This document shows positions 1-10,853 of a stretch of 64,000 bases of DNA, one piece after another. How positions within the stretch are numbered: the first letter of the stretch is position 1; each line of letters opens with the position of its first letter. The DNA comes from Rhizobium etli CFN 42 (GTDB lineage Bacteria > Pseudomonadota > Alphaproteobacteria > Rhizobiales > Rhizobiaceae): the NCBI RefSeq assembly GCF_000092045.1, contig NC_007761.1:2421001-2485000 (forward strand), read 5' to 3'. A program made the position numbers and the translations under genes. A model generated the notes under the pieces. It was given only the letters and a program-made list of their open reading frames with translations, ran no database searches and was not told where the DNA came from.

Positions 1-1518
<1,518 letters not shown>

Positions 1519-1600
1519 TCTATGCCCTTCAATGCTGCCGGAGGCAGATAAATTCAAATCCATCGGCTTTTAACGTTCGCCTCCGCCACTGTCCAGCCGA

Positions 1601-1641
1601 CAAACAAAACCGGCCGCATTCTGATGAGGGAAGGCGGCCGG
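1601..1641 (-). terminator. rho-independent terminator of recA
   Basis: Inverted repeat CCGGCCGC (1610-1617) and GCGGCCGG (1634-1641). Read leftwards it is followed by TTTTGTTTG. It sits between the recA stop and the alaS start, so it probably separates the two transcripts. Confidence 0.75.
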
Positions 1642-1673
1642 CTGACATATCAGATCAAGTTCAAGCGCGAAAA

Positions 1674-2762
1674 TTACATTTCCGCGGCAGCATCGCCGTC
1701 ATCGGCATCCGGACCGCCATTCTGCAGGAACCGGTCGGCGATCAGGCCGGCATTCTGGCGCAGCGCCAGCTCGATCTCGCGAGCGAGATCCGGATTGTCG
1801 CGCAGGAAGGTTTTGGCGTTTTCGCGGCCCTGACCAAGACGCTGGCTGTTATAGGAGAACCAGGCGCCCGACTTCTCGACGATACCGGCCTTGACGCCGA
1901 GATCGACGAGTTCGCCCGTCTTCGACACGCCTTCGCCATACATGATGTCGAACTCGACCTGCTTAAAGGGAGGCGCCATCTTGTTCTTGACGACCTTGAC
2001 GCGCGTCTGGTTGCCGACCACTTCTTCGCGCTCCTTGACCGAGCCGATGCGGCGAATATCGAGGCGCACGGAGGCATAGAATTTCAGCGCATTGCCGCCG
2101 GTCGTCGTTTCCGGCGAACCGAACATGACGCCGATCTTCATGCGGATCTGGTTGATGAAGATCACCATGCAGTTCGACTTGGAGATCGAAGCGGTCAGCT
2201 TGCGCAGCGCCTGGCTCATCAGGCGGGCCTGCATACCCGGCAGGCTGTCGCCCATCTCGCCTTCGATTTCGGCGCGCGGCGTCAGCGCGGCGACCGAGTC
2301 GACGACGAGAACGTCGACGGCGCCGGAGCGCACCAGCGTGTCGGTGATTTCGAGCGCCTGCTCGCCGGTGTCTGGCTGCGAGATCAGGAGGTTCTGCAGA
2401 TCGACGCCAAGCTTACGGGCATAGACAGGATCGAGCGCGTGTTCGGCATCGACGAAGGCGCAGATACCCCCCTTCTTCTGCGATTCCGCAATGGTCTGCA
2501 GCGCAAGCGTTGTTTTGCCCGAGCTTTCCGGCCCATAGATTTCAATGATACGGCCCTTCGGCAGGCCGCCAATGCCGAGCGCGATATCGAGACCAAGCGA
2601 GCCCGTCGAAACCGTCTCGATCTCGACAACGTTCTCGTTGGAACCGAGTTTCATGATCGAGCCCTTGCCGAACGACCGCTCTATCTGTGAGAGTGCCGCT
2701 TCGAGCGCCTTGCTTTTGTCCACCGATTTGTCCTCTACCAGCCGCAATGAATTCTGAGACAT
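1674..2762 (-). CDS. recA: recombinase RecA
   Basis: DNA strand-exchange protein and LexA co-protease, central to recombination and the SOS response. 362 residues, the normal length. The Walker A motif GPESSGKT is at residues 77-84. The start chosen is the ATG at 2760-2762 ([12 protein letters not shown]), which has an AAAGGTGG ribosome site just upstream; the frame stays open 28 codons further, but that stretch covers the promoter and LexA box and does not look coding. Regulation by LexA is supported by the operator about 50 bp upstream. The C-terminus is acidic ([11 protein letters not shown]), as usual for RecA. Confidence 0.98.
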   Translation of the reverse strand: MSQNSLRLVEDKSVDKSKALEAALSQIERSFGKGSIMKLGSNENVVEIETVSTGSLGLDIALGIGGLPKGRIIEIYGPESSGKTTLALQTIAESQKKGGICAFVDAEHALDPVYARKLGVDLQNLLISQPDTGEQALEITDTLVRSGAVDVLVVDSVAALTPRAEIEGEMGDSLPGMQARLMSQALRKLTASISKSNCMVIFINQIRMKIGVMFGSPETTTGGNALKFYASVRLDIRRIGSVKEREEVVGNQTRVKVVKNKMAPPFKQVEFDIMYGEGVSKTGELVDLGVKAGIVEKSGAWFSYNSQRLGQGRENAKTFLRDNPDLAREIELALRQNAGLIADRFLQNGGPDADDGDAAAEM

Positions 2763-2809
2763 CCGATCCACCTTTAGGTTATTGAAGCCGCTCAAGCAAT
2801 GTCGAGTTT

Positions 2810-2824
2810 GTACCCCATTTGTTC
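2810..2824 (-). promoter_or_regulatory. LexA (SOS) box of recA
   Basis: On the recA strand the site reads GAAC-N7-GTAC (plus strand GTAC 2810-2813, seven bases, GTTC 2821-2824). This fits the alphaproteobacterial LexA consensus GAAC-N7-GAAC / GTTC-N7-GTTC with one mismatch. Position and gene context make the assignment strong. Confidence 0.8.
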
Positions 2825-2994
2825 CATTCCCGCAATAGGCGTACAAACATTTGAAAGAAAAAGGTAAAACGGTCCGTGTTCTACATTTGTTTTATCGATG
2901 CAAAGCAACGGCTTAGGCACTACGCGCCAGCTTTGTCGCAGCAAGGCGGAATGCATCGATTCGCCTTTCGCGCGCTATGAGAGTGGATAAGTTA

Positions 2995-3936
2995 ATGAAA
3001 AAGATTCTTGTTCTCGGCGGTGCCCATATCGACCGGCGCGGCCGCATCTCCGGCGAAACGGCGCCAGGCGCCAGCAATCCCGGCACCTGGTTCGAGGAGC
3101 CGGGCGGCGGCGGTTTCAACGCGGCGCGCAACCTTGCAAGACTGGGTTTTCACGTGACGATGATCTCGCCGCGCGGCGGCGACGCCACTGGCAAAATGGT
3201 CGGCGACGCTGCCGATTTCGCCGGCATCGACGACCGCCCCTTCGTCTTCCTCGATCGCAAGACGCCGAGCTATACGGCGATCATCGAAAAGAACGGCGAC
3301 CTCGTGATCGCCCTTGCCGACATGGATCTCTACCGTTTCTTCGTGCCGCGGCGCCTATCCATCCGCTGGGTGCGCGAGGCCTTCGCCGCGCATGATTTCA
3401 TTCTCGTCGACGCCAATCTGCCGGAAGAGACGATCGCGGCGATCGTCGCCAAGGCGAACTTCCTGGCCAAACCCGTCGCGGCCATCGCTATCTCGCCGGC
3501 CAAGGTGGTCCGGCTGAGACCCTGCATTGGGGATATCGACTATCTGTTCCTTAACGAGGCCGAAGCCGCTGCCGTTACCGGCGTGCAGCCGGAGGATTCG
3601 GGCGGTTGGCCGCCGCTCCTGAACGAGATCGGCATCAGAAACGCCGTCGTCACGCGCGGCCGGCGCGAACTCGTTGCGATTTGCAAAGACCGCGCCGTGG
3701 CGCTGCAGCCGCCAATCGCCGATACCGTCGCCGATGTTACGGGCGCCGGCGACTCCCTTGCCGCCGGCACGCTTGCCGCCTTGATATCGGGTCTGCCGCT
3801 GGAGGAGGCCGTTCGCCACGGCGCGGCGGCGGCAGCGCTCACGGTGCAGTCACCGCACGCCGTCAACGAAAATCTAACGCCGGCTCTCTTGAATGAGGCA
3901 CTTGCCCTTGTTCCCGAGGTCAGAATTCTACATTGA
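2995..3936 (+). CDS. psuK: pseudouridine kinase (PfkB family)
   Basis: Predicted to phosphorylate pseudouridine to pseudouridine 5'-phosphate, feeding the glycosidase encoded next. 313 residues from the ATG at 2995, about the length of the known enzyme; an ATG six codons upstream (2977) is an alternative without a better ribosome site. PfkB signatures are visible: the N-terminal GG-rich substrate region (EEPGGGGFNAARNLARLG) and the C-terminal DVTGAGDSLAAGTLAAL anion-hole/catalytic-Asp motif. Substrate specificity is inferred from the psuG neighbour 89 bp downstream; the protein alone would support only 'PfkB sugar/nucleoside kinase'. I see no dedicated nucleoside transporter beside the pair. 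Confidence 0.85.
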   Translation: MKKILVLGGAHIDRRGRISGETAPGASNPGTWFEEPGGGGFNAARNLARLGFHVTMISPRGGDATGKMVGDAADFAGIDDRPFVFLDRKTPSYTAIIEKNGDLVIALADMDLYRFFVPRRLSIRWVREAFAAHDFILVDANLPEETIAAIVAKANFLAKPVAAIAISPAKVVRLRPCIGDIDYLFLNEAEAAAVTGVQPEDSGGWPPLLNEIGIRNAVVTRGRRELVAICKDRAVALQPPIADTVADVTGAGDSLAAGTLAALISGLPLEEAVRHGAAAAALTVQSPHAVNENLTPALLNEALALVPEVRILH

Positions 3937-4025
3937 AGCGACTGAATTATAGAGTTGAGCATGAAGCTATTCGAAAACCGCCCACGCTTTTCGGTATCAT
4001 GCTCCGCCGATCACAGGACAAGATC

Positions 4026-4952
4026 ATGACCAAGCCCATCTCCCCTCTTCTGCCGATCGCCTATTCGAAGGAGGTCGCCAGCGCCAAGCAGCGCGGCGCG
4101 CCGCTGGTGGCGCTGGAATCGACCATCATCACTCATGGCATGCCCTATCCCGGCAACATCGAAATGGCGCGCAGCGTTGAAACGATCATTCGCGAACAGG
4201 GCGCGGTGCCGGCGACGATCGCAGTCATCCACGGCACGCTGCATATCGGCCTTGAAGCCGCGCAACTGGAGCAGCTTGCCAAGGCAACCGAGGTGATGAA
4301 GGTGTCGCGGGCCGATCTCGCCTTCGCGATCGCCGAACGGCGCACCGGCGCCACCACGGTCGCGGCGACGATGATCGCGGCGGCCCGCGCCGGCATTCGT
4401 GTCTTTGCCACAGGCGGCATCGGCGGCGTGCATCGCGGTGCCGAGGAAAGCTTCGATATATCAGCCGATCTCGAGGAACTGGCCCGCACCGGCGTTATCG
4501 TCGTCTGCGCCGGCGCCAAGGCGATCCTCGACATTCCGAAAACTCTCGAAGTGCTGGAGACCCGCGGCGTGCCTGTGGTCACCTATGAGAGCGAAGAATT
4601 CCCCGCCTTCTGGTCGCGCTCCTCAGGCATCCGCAGTCCGCTGTCGCTGAACAGCCCAGCGGCCATCGCCAATTTCCAGACGGTGCGCGAACAGCTCGGT
4701 ATCGACGGCGGCATGCTCGTCGCCAATCCGGTGCCGGAAGCCGATGAAATCGCCCGTGAGGAGATGGAGATCTATATCGAGCGGGCGCTTGATAGCGCCG
4801 AACGCGACGAAATCACCGGCAAGGCGGTGACCCCCTATCTGCTGTCGACCATCTTCGACCTGACGGATGGCCAGAGCCTGAAGACGAATATCGCGCTGGT
4901 GGAGAACAATGCGCGGCTTGCGGCGGAGATTGCCGTGGCGCTTGGTGAGTAA
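4026..4952 (+). CDS. psuG: pseudouridine-5'-phosphate glycosidase
   Basis: Cleaves pseudouridine 5'-phosphate into uracil and ribose 5-phosphate, a C-C glycosidic bond cleavage. 308 residues, close to E. coli PsuG. Family motifs visible: VALESTIITHGMPYPGN near the N-terminus, the ATGGIGGVHRGAE loop, and GAKAILDIPKTLE, which carries the Schiff-base lysine region of the family. The start is the ATG at 4026, preceded by AGGA at 4014; the frame is open further upstream but overlaps the psuK stop and has no ribosome site. It probably forms an operon with psuK for recycling modified RNA bases. Confidence 0.93.
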   Translation: MTKPISPLLPIAYSKEVASAKQRGAPLVALESTIITHGMPYPGNIEMARSVETIIREQGAVPATIAVIHGTLHIGLEAAQLEQLAKATEVMKVSRADLAFAIAERRTGATTVAATMIAAARAGIRVFATGGIGGVHRGAEESFDISADLEELARTGVIVVCAGAKAILDIPKTLEVLETRGVPVVTYESEEFPAFWSRSSGIRSPLSLNSPAAIANFQTVREQLGIDGGMLVANPVPEADEIAREEMEIYIERALDSAERDEITGKAVTPYLLSTIFDLTDGQSLKTNIALVENNARLAAEIAVALGE

Positions 4953-4984
4953 TTTTTGACGGGCGGGCTGGTCCCGCCATGCAG

Positions 4985-5052
4985 ATAGATAGTGCCGTGG
5001 GGCACCCCCTCTGCCCTTCCGGACATCTCCCCCACAGGTGGGGAGATTGGCT
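4985..5052. repeat. rhizobial-type intergenic palindrome
   Basis: GC-rich element with a perfect stem ATCTCCCC (5025-5032) / GGGGAGAT (5040-5047), preceded by a pyrimidine-rich run. Similar CTCCCCC-loop-GGGG elements recur between genes in Rhizobiaceae genomes (a related one is at 38545-38566). It lies between the convergent psuG and cckA ends and may act as a terminator. Confidence 0.5.
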
Positions 5053-5090
5053 GGACAGCGTGCCCTCTCCGGAAACTATCAAAGCCGTAA

Positions 5091-7694
5091 TTAGCTATCC
5101 AAGGTTTCCTTCACCACCACAGCAAGCTGCTTCAGCGAGAACGGTTTCGGCAAAAATCCGAATTTTGCATCCGGCGGCAGATTGCGGGCGAAGGCGTCCT
5201 CGGCATAGCCGGAGACGAAGATGAATTTCAGGTCGGGATAGTTCTTTCGCAGTTCGCGCAGCAGCGTCGGGCCATCCATTTCAGGCATCACCACGTCGGA
5301 AACGACGATGTCGACCTTGCCCTCAAGCTCCTCCATGATGCTCAGCGCCTCGACACCCGAGCCCGCCTCATGCACGGTGTAGCCCCGCGTTTCCAGCATG
5401 CGCTTGCCGCCGCGGCGCACCGCCTCCTCGTCTTCGACGAGAAGGACGACGGCCGAGCCGGTCAGATCCTCCGGCTGCTGAGCCGCCAGCGCCTCGGGCG
5501 CAGCTGGGACTTCATTGATGGCACTATCGATCGAACCCGCCTCCGCGGCAATCGCCGGCTCTGGGACATAGCGCGGCAGGAAGACCCGGAAGGTCGTGCC
5601 TTTGCCGACTTCGGATTCCGGCTGGATGTAGCCGCCCGACTGCTTGACGATGCCGTAGACCATGGCGAGGCCAAGCCCGGTGCCCTTGCCGACATCCTTG
5701 GTGGTGAAGAAGGGCTCGAAAATCTTGTCCATGATCTCGGGCGCGATGCCTGTACCGGTATCGGCGACTTCGACCAGCACCATGTCCTCGGCCGGCATGT
5801 ATGAATAGTTGAACGTCGCGACATCGGCTGCGGTCAGATTGCGGGTGCGCAGCGTCAGCGTGCCGCCGTCGGGCATGGCGTCGCGCGCATTGACGCAGAG
5901 ATTGATCAGCACCTGTTCGAACTGCGAAAGGTCCGTTTTGACGGGCCAGAGATCGCGGCCATATTGCACATCGAGCTTGACATTGGTGCCCGAGAGCAGC
6001 CGGTCGACCAGCATGCGCAGGTCGCCGACGACGTCGGTGAGGTTCAGCACCGAGGGCCGCATCGTCTGCTTGCGCGAGAAGGCGAGCAGCTGGCGCACCA
6101 GCACCGCGGCACGGTTGGCGTTGCGTTTGATCTCCATCAGATCGGCGAAGCTTGCATCGGAAGGACGCGCCTGCAGCAGCAGATGATCGGAAGAAAGCAG
6201 GATCGCCGTCAGGACGTTGTTGAAGTCATGGGCAATACCGCCGGCGAGCGTTCCGACAGCGTTCATCTTCTGCGTCTGCGCCATCTGCGCTTCCAGCGCC
6301 TTCTGCTCGGTCACCTCGACGGCATAGACGATCGCCGCTTCTTCCGGCGCCTCGTCGCTCTGATCGATGACGGCGTTGACATAGAAACGGAAATAGCGCG
6401 CCTCGTCGGTCGGCGTGCGGGTGTCGAGTGGCGGGATGTCACCCTGCCGGTCCTTGGCGGCCGTCAGCGCCGCGGCCAGTTGCGGCCGGTCGCTCTCCTG
6501 CACGATGGTTTCGAGATACGGCGCCTTTTCCAGGTCGTCGCGCGAGACGATGCCGGAGAACAGCTTCAGGAACGGAGCGTTGGTGCGCAGGATGCGTCCG
6601 TCGCCGTCGACCGAGGCGATCGCCATCGGGGTATTGTTGAAAAAGCGGGTGAAGCGCATGGCGGCAGCCGAAGCGGACTGGCCGCTCTCGCTGCTCTTTT
6701 CGCGCGCCAGCACGATCGTTCGGCTTTCGCCTGGGGCGCCGTCGCGCATCGAGGTAACGCTGTGGATGATCTGCACCGGCAGGCTCTGGCCGTTGGCCTT
6801 GCGCAGATCGAGATCCAGCGTCACTGTTTTTTTCAGGCCGGGCTCGGCCTGCACCGATTGGATCAGCGCCAGCCCCTCGCCCGCCACCAGGTCGCGGATC
6901 GACATCGAGCCCGGCAGGAACTTGGTCAGGTCCAGGCCCAGCCACTCGGCAAGCGTCGCGTTCAGATAGAAGATCTCGCCCTTCCTGCCGGCGGAGAAGA
7001 AGCCGGCCGGCGCGTGGTCGAGATAGTCGATCGCATTCTGCAGCTCCTTGAAGAAGCGCTCCTGATCGTCGCGTTCGGCGGTGATGTCGGTGATCTGCCA
7101 GATCTGCAGCGGCTTGCCGCCATCATCCTCCGGCTGCAGCAGCCGCACCTTCAGCCGGTACCAATGCGCACCCGAGCTGTTGCTGCCGGGCCCGACGGCG
7201 CGCAGCAGGCGGAATTCCTCCCGGCCCTCCTTGCCCTCGCGCAGACCATTGACCAGCCGGTAGAGCGCCTCGTTGGATTCACGGTGCCGCGACAGCAGCG
7301 TTTCCAGCGTCTGCACTTCGGTCGCCTTGCGCGCGCCGGTGAGCGCGCCATAGGCGACGTTGGCATAGATGATCCGGCCCTTTTCGTCGGTGATCAGCGT
7401 GCCGTCGGGGTGGCTGTTGAGGAAGGCGCGCGCCAGGCTGTCAGACTGGCGCTGCGGCATCACTTCAATGAAGCCGATGACCGAGGATACCAGGAAGAAG
7501 ATGCCGACCATGGCGAGAACGCCGAGACCGCCGAGCACCATCTCGTTGTCGAGCGATCGCTTGAAGACGACAAAAGCCCCGGCGGCCGCGATCAACACGA
7601 GCGCCAGGAGAAGAATGCGCAAAACCGTGCCAGAACGCCCCCCACGATCCACAAGCGGTGCGTTATAGTCGTCGACCTGACGCGGTTTCGTCAT
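5091..7694 (-). CDS. cckA: cell-cycle hybrid histidine kinase CckA
   Basis: Membrane hybrid kinase that sends phosphate through ChpT to the master regulator CtrA. 867 residues from the ATG at 7692-7694, which has a GAGGA ribosome site; the upstream extension of the frame is not protein-like. Visible in order: two hydrophobic segments in the first ~110 residues ([21 protein letters not shown] and [23 protein letters not shown]), PAS-type sensor regions, the HisKA phosphoacceptor helix ([14 protein letters not shown], about residue 490), the HATPase N and G boxes ([22 protein letters not shown]) and a C-terminal receiver ([12 protein letters not shown]). It is longer than Caulobacter CckA because of a larger sensor part. 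The CtrA site upstream of the giant gene at 18999 is a plausible downstream target. Confidence 0.95.
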   Translation of the reverse strand: MTKPRQVDDYNAPLVDRGGRSGTVLRILLLALVLIAAAGAFVVFKRSLDNEMVLGGLGVLAMVGIFFLVSSVIGFIEVMPQRQSDSLARAFLNSHPDGTLITDEKGRIIYANVAYGALTGARKATEVQTLETLLSRHRESNEALYRLVNGLREGKEGREEFRLLRAVGPGSNSSGAHWYRLKVRLLQPEDDGGKPLQIWQITDITAERDDQERFFKELQNAIDYLDHAPAGFFSAGRKGEIFYLNATLAEWLGLDLTKFLPGSMSIRDLVAGEGLALIQSVQAEPGLKKTVTLDLDLRKANGQSLPVQIIHSVTSMRDGAPGESRTIVLAREKSSESGQSASAAAMRFTRFFNNTPMAIASVDGDGRILRTNAPFLKLFSGIVSRDDLEKAPYLETIVQESDRPQLAAALTAAKDRQGDIPPLDTRTPTDEARYFRFYVNAVIDQSDEAPEEAAIVYAVEVTEQKALEAQMAQTQKMNAVGTLAGGIAHDFNNVLTAILLSSDHLLLQARPSDASFADLMEIKRNANRAAVLVRQLLAFSRKQTMRPSVLNLTDVVGDLRMLVDRLLSGTNVKLDVQYGRDLWPVKTDLSQFEQVLINLCVNARDAMPDGGTLTLRTRNLTAADVATFNYSYMPAEDMVLVEVADTGTGIAPEIMDKIFEPFFTTKDVGKGTGLGLAMVYGIVKQSGGYIQPESEVGKGTTFRVFLPRYVPEPAIAAEAGSIDSAINEVPAAPEALAAQQPEDLTGSAVVLLVEDEEAVRRGGKRMLETRGYTVHEAGSGVEALSIMEELEGKVDIVVSDVVMPEMDGPTLLRELRKNYPDLKFIFVSGYAEDAFARNLPPDAKFGFLPKPFSLKQLAVVVKETLDS

Positions 7695-8000
7695 ATATTC
7701 CTCGCATAAGCCCCTCCCACCTCGTAGCACGAACAAGAAGCGGGAATCAGGCGCTCTTTCCTTCTTAGCAATTTGCCACGCCGGCAAAAACACCGGTCGC
7801 CGGCAAGACCGCTTGAATTCACAGGCAAGAGCGCCATCTGCGGCTGATGCCTGCGGCAGCTGCCTGCGCGCGAAGCCCGCAGCTGCAATTCGGCATAACA
7901 CGAAATCGCCTTCGTGCTTGGCTGGACAGGACCGGTTGCCCTTGCCTAAGGAACGGAAAAGTCGTCAATATGTGCCGAAAGTGAAATGGAGTGAGTGACT
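7695..8000. other. divergent promoter region cckA / FliO-like gene
   Basis: 306 bp with no gene I can support. It must contain both promoters. I found no CtrA full site, hairpin terminator or long repeat in it. The cckA frame stays open through most of it, but codon use and the lack of a ribosome site argue against translation. Confidence 0.6.
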
Positions 8001-9026
8001 ATGTTCGATGATCTTGTCGCAGCCTATGGCAGCCGTTTCCTGCTTGCGGCCGGTGGCGTCGGCCTGGCGCTCCTCCTGCTCATTCTAGCACTCTGGCTGA
8101 TGCGAGGCCGCGCCCCGTCGCCCTTCGTACGCGGCGGCCGCAACCGTCAGCCCCGCCTGCAGGTGCTGGATGCGGCAGCCGTCGATGCCCGCCGCCGGCT
8201 GGTGCTCGTGCGCCGAGATGATGTCGAGCATCTTATCATGATCGGCGGGCCGACCGATATCGTCATCGAAAGCCGCATCCTGCCGGAGACGGCTGAACAG
8301 CGGGAAAGCCTCTATCGCCCGGAGCCGGCCGCCGAGCGGCCGATAGCAGTCCCGCGGCCGGAAACACCGCCTGTTTCCACCGCCCGTGCGCCGGTCATCC
8401 CCCGCGCCGAGCCGGCCGCCGAGCCCTCCTTCGCTGAGGCCGCGTCGGAGCCGCGCCCGCGCCCCGAACCATCGGCCCCGCCCACCGTGCCGCCGCCGGT
8501 GGCCACCAGCCCTCTTCCGCCAGAACCGGCGGCGGCGCCTCCAACGCCGGAACGCGACCAACCCCTACGCGCTGTCCCGCCCCAGCCGCGCGCCTCGGAG
8601 CGTCCCTCTGCTCTCGCCGGCGCGCAACCGGCATCGTTCCGCGATACCGCGAGCGCTGCCGAAATCCTGGATGCCGCCCGCCAGCGCGTGCTGCCGCAGC
8701 AGCGCATCGAGCCCGAGGTCTCCGCCCCGGACATGCCGGCGCCCCGCGCCGCAGCCGCTACCGCCGAGGACGATGCGGCTGCGCAATCGGCAGCAGCGAT
8801 CCGCCGTGATTTCCAACGGGTGCTGGAAGAGGAAATGTCGAACAATCTGACGGCCGAGCGCATCGCGCCGGCCCCGGCAAATCAGGCCCCTCGCCAGGCC
8901 GCACCGCAGCCGGCCAACCTGCCGCGCCGCGATCCCGAGCTTGCCCCCATCACCGGTGCCGACACCGACCTGCAGAAAGAAGTTGCCCGCATCTTCGGCG
9001 AAATGAGCGTCAATCGCGACAAGTAA
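8001..9026 (+). CDS. FliO-like membrane protein with Pro/Ala-rich tail
   Basis: 341 residues from the ATG at 8001 (GGAG at 7988-7991; a GTG at 7995 is too close to it). One membrane helix at about residues 14-34 (FLLAAGGVGLALLLLILALWLM) is followed by a short cytoplasmic module (RLQVLDAAAVDARRRLVLVRRDDVEHLIMIGGPTDIVIES) resembling the FliO domain of the flagellar export gate. The remaining ~230 residues are low-complexity Pro/Ala/Glu sequence ending in a short charged helix (LQKEVARIFGEMSVNRDK). The gene is not in a flagellar cluster but beside cckA, an arrangement I recall from other Rhizobiales, so a flagellar role is doubtful; function unknown. Confidence 0.75.
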   Translation: MFDDLVAAYGSRFLLAAGGVGLALLLLILALWLMRGRAPSPFVRGGRNRQPRLQVLDAAAVDARRRLVLVRRDDVEHLIMIGGPTDIVIESRILPETAEQRESLYRPEPAAERPIAVPRPETPPVSTARAPVIPRAEPAAEPSFAEAASEPRPRPEPSAPPTVPPPVATSPLPPEPAAAPPTPERDQPLRAVPPQPRASERPSALAGAQPASFRDTASAAEILDAARQRVLPQQRIEPEVSAPDMPAPRAAAATAEDDAAAQSAAAIRRDFQRVLEEEMSNNLTAERIAPAPANQAPRQAAPQPANLPRRDPELAPITGADTDLQKEVARIFGEMSVNRDK

Positions 9027-9080
9027 GACAAACGCTTACATCCGGTTGCTCTCGCTCAGCCTTCGTCATGAAGTTGCATA

Positions 9081-9102
9081 AAAGCCGCAATGCTGCGGCT
9101 TT
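9081..9102 (+). terminator. terminator hairpin after the FliO-like gene
   Basis: Perfect stem AAAGCCGCA (9081-9089) / TGCGGCTTT (9094-9102) with a 4-nt loop, 55 bp after the stop codon. Confidence 0.7.
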
Positions 9103-9431
9103 CACGTTTCCGATGCCTCGGGGGACTCCCTATCACCCTGATCATTTGCTATCGATCAGGCTGAAGAGCATTGGCGCATTCGAGGTAGACTTTGCCTAAG
9201 TAAATACCGGTCTCACCCCAGTTTCACCCGTATTGTCGCAAGCGACGCGCTGGCGGCATGCGAACATGTTCATCGGGTGGTGGCGAGAGACCGGTTTGGC
9301 ATTGTTACAATGTGCCATGTGCAGCTCCGCTGTCTCAGCTCTTCAGCCGCCCAAGACATCGCCACACCGCGCCCGCAAGGGTTTTCTCATGCACCATCTT
9401 GGTGGACTTCCGAACGGAAGGCCAACACGAT
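9103..9431. other. intergenic region with a small inverted repeat
   Basis: About 330 bp without a supportable gene. It holds an inverted repeat CCTGATC (9137-9143) / GATCAGG (9154-9160) and the presumed promoter of the following gene. The frame of the DUF1062 gene is open upstream to 9258, but that stretch has no ribosome site. Confidence 0.5.
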
Positions 9432-10067
9432 ATGTGCAAGACACTTCGGGTCCGATGGACCATCACTCCCAAGACGGCGCCCCAGCCATGGATTGCCTGC
9501 GGCGGATGCGGGGGCCTCAGAGCTTTCCGATCCAGCGGCAAGATCCGGCTCAATGCCAACGGTCGCAAGCTCGACGCCTGGCTGATCTACAAATGCCTGA
9601 TCTGCGAAAGGACGTGGAACCGGCCAATCTTCGAACGCCGGAATATCCGAGACGTCGATCCGATGATTCTCGACGCGCTGCAGTCCAACGACCCGGACTG
9701 GATTCGGGCAGAGACGTTCAATCTTGATGCCCTGCGGCGCAAGTCACAGCGCGTGGACGAGTTCGCCGAATTCGACTTCGCCAAGGAGATACGGCACGAG
9801 ACCGCAGGCTGGACGAGCCTGGAAATCGAACTGACGGCACCGTTTCCAACAAGCATACGCCTGGATCGGTTGCTGGCCGGCGAGTTGAAGATGTCACGCT
9901 CCCGTCTGCAGGTTCTTCACGATCGGGGCCCCTGTCGAACGAAGCCCGAGCGGGCCGACATCATGCGGCGGCGGATCATGAATGGCACCCTCGTGACGAT
10001 CGATCTCGCCACGGAGGCGGAACGGGAACCATTCTGGAAAGCTCTGGCGACCGACGCTTTCCCGTAA
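9432..10067 (+). CDS. DUF1062 family protein
   Basis: 211 residues from the ATG at 9432, with GGAAGG about ten bases upstream. Two cysteine pairs near the N-terminus (CGGCGG, then CLICERTW about 35 residues later) look like a zinc ribbon. The rest is mixed charged sequence and ends in a region resembling an RNA-binding S4-like fold (IRLDRLLAGELKMSRSRLQVLHDRG), which is an inference from the pattern. Function of DUF1062 is not established to my knowledge. It is transcribed alone, convergent with dksA. Confidence 0.75.
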   Translation: MCKTLRVRWTITPKTAPQPWIACGGCGGLRAFRSSGKIRLNANGRKLDAWLIYKCLICERTWNRPIFERRNIRDVDPMILDALQSNDPDWIRAETFNLDALRRKSQRVDEFAEFDFAKEIRHETAGWTSLEIELTAPFPTSIRLDRLLAGELKMSRSRLQVLHDRGPCRTKPERADIMRRRIMNGTLVTIDLATEAEREPFWKALATDAFP

Positions 10068-10100
10068 CCTCCTCTGCGACACGCTGGGAGATGGCTCAAC

Positions 10101-10129
10101 AAAAAGCGCCGCGATTAGATCGCGGCGCT
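10101..10129 (-). terminator. dksA terminator
   Basis: Perfect 11-bp stem AGCGCCGCGAT (10105-10115) / ATCGCGGCGCT (10119-10129), loop TAG. On the minus strand it runs into TTTTT (10105-10101), so it fits as the dksA terminator 30 bp past its stop; it may also stop the convergent DUF1062 transcript. Confidence 0.85.
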
Positions 10130-10158
10130 GACTGTGTCTCATCTCTGCATGGGAATGG

Positions 10159-10578
10159 TCATTCGTCGCGGTAGACCTTTTCGCGACGTTCGTGGCGCTC
10201 CTGCGCCTCGATCGACAGCGTCGCGATCGGACGGGCGTCGAGACGCTTGAGACCGATCGGTTCGCCGGTTTCCTCGCAATAGCCGTAGGTGCCATCTTCG
10301 ATGCGCTGCAGCGCCGCGTCGATCTTGGAGATCAATTTTCTTTGCCGGTCGCGGGCGCGAAGTTCGATCGCCCTGTCGGTCTCCGACGACGCCCTGTCGG
10401 CGAGATCGGGATGGTTTGCGCTTTCCTCGGCCAGATGGTCGAGTGTTTCGCGCGCTTCTCTAAGGATATCGTTTTTCCAGGCCACCAGCTTTGCCCGGAA
10501 GTAGGCACGCTGGTTTACGTTCATGAATTCTTCCTCTTCCGAGGGAACGTAATTGCTAAGATCGATCTTCTCACTCAA
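10159..10578 (-). CDS. dksA: DksA-type RNA polymerase-binding regulator, TTG start
   Basis: Binds the RNA polymerase secondary channel and works with ppGpp in stringent control. 139 residues from a TTG at 10576-10578; AGGAG lies seven bases before it, whereas the in-frame ATG at 10599 lies upstream of that ribosome site and is unlikely to be used. The coiled-coil tip signature D-x2-D-x-A is present (D58, D61, A63). The C-terminal zinc finger keeps only its first cysteine: C101-E-E-T104 and S122-I-E-A125 replace the two C-x2-C pairs, so it should not bind zinc in the classical way. Such cysteine-poor DksA forms are known in alphaproteobacteria. Confidence 0.93.
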   Translation of the reverse strand: MSEKIDLSNYVPSEEEEFMNVNQRAYFRAKLVAWKNDILREARETLDHLAEESANHPDLADRASSETDRAIELRARDRQRKLISKIDAALQRIEDGTYGYCEETGEPIGLKRLDARPIATLSIEAQERHERREKVYRDE

Positions 10579-10660
10579 CGCGATTCTCCTGAAGAACATC
10601 TCATCTGGCGGGGTGTATATCCCAAGCGCTAGCCGCGATTCAAGCCAAATACGACAGCCA

Positions 10661-10680
10661 AACAGATTTTTAAATCTGTT
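10661..10680. promoter_or_regulatory. palindrome upstream of dksA
   Basis: Perfect inverted repeat AACAGATTT-TT-AAATCTGTT, AT-rich in a GC-rich genome, about 85 bp upstream of the dksA start. It looks like an operator for a dimeric regulator, but no protein can be named from the sequence. Confidence 0.45.
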
Positions 10681-10853
10681 ACAATTTTAGGCTAACGGGC
10701 TATTTTCTCATGATTATTCGCGTTCGCAATTTTCGTTTCGTCTTCAAAACGCCGTGTTGTCGGCCACGTTTTGGGCCATTGCGGCATGGCTGGCGGTTGA
10801 CGGCGGATGATCGCTACCGCTACTGAAAAGACCCGCCGATCCTGGATTTGCCC

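Noticed and set aside
5964..7709. 581-codon open frame on the plus strand opposite cckA
   Set aside because: It lies wholly over a clear histidine kinase gene; its composition (His/Arg/Gln-rich, no domains) is that of a GC-rich antisense shadow.
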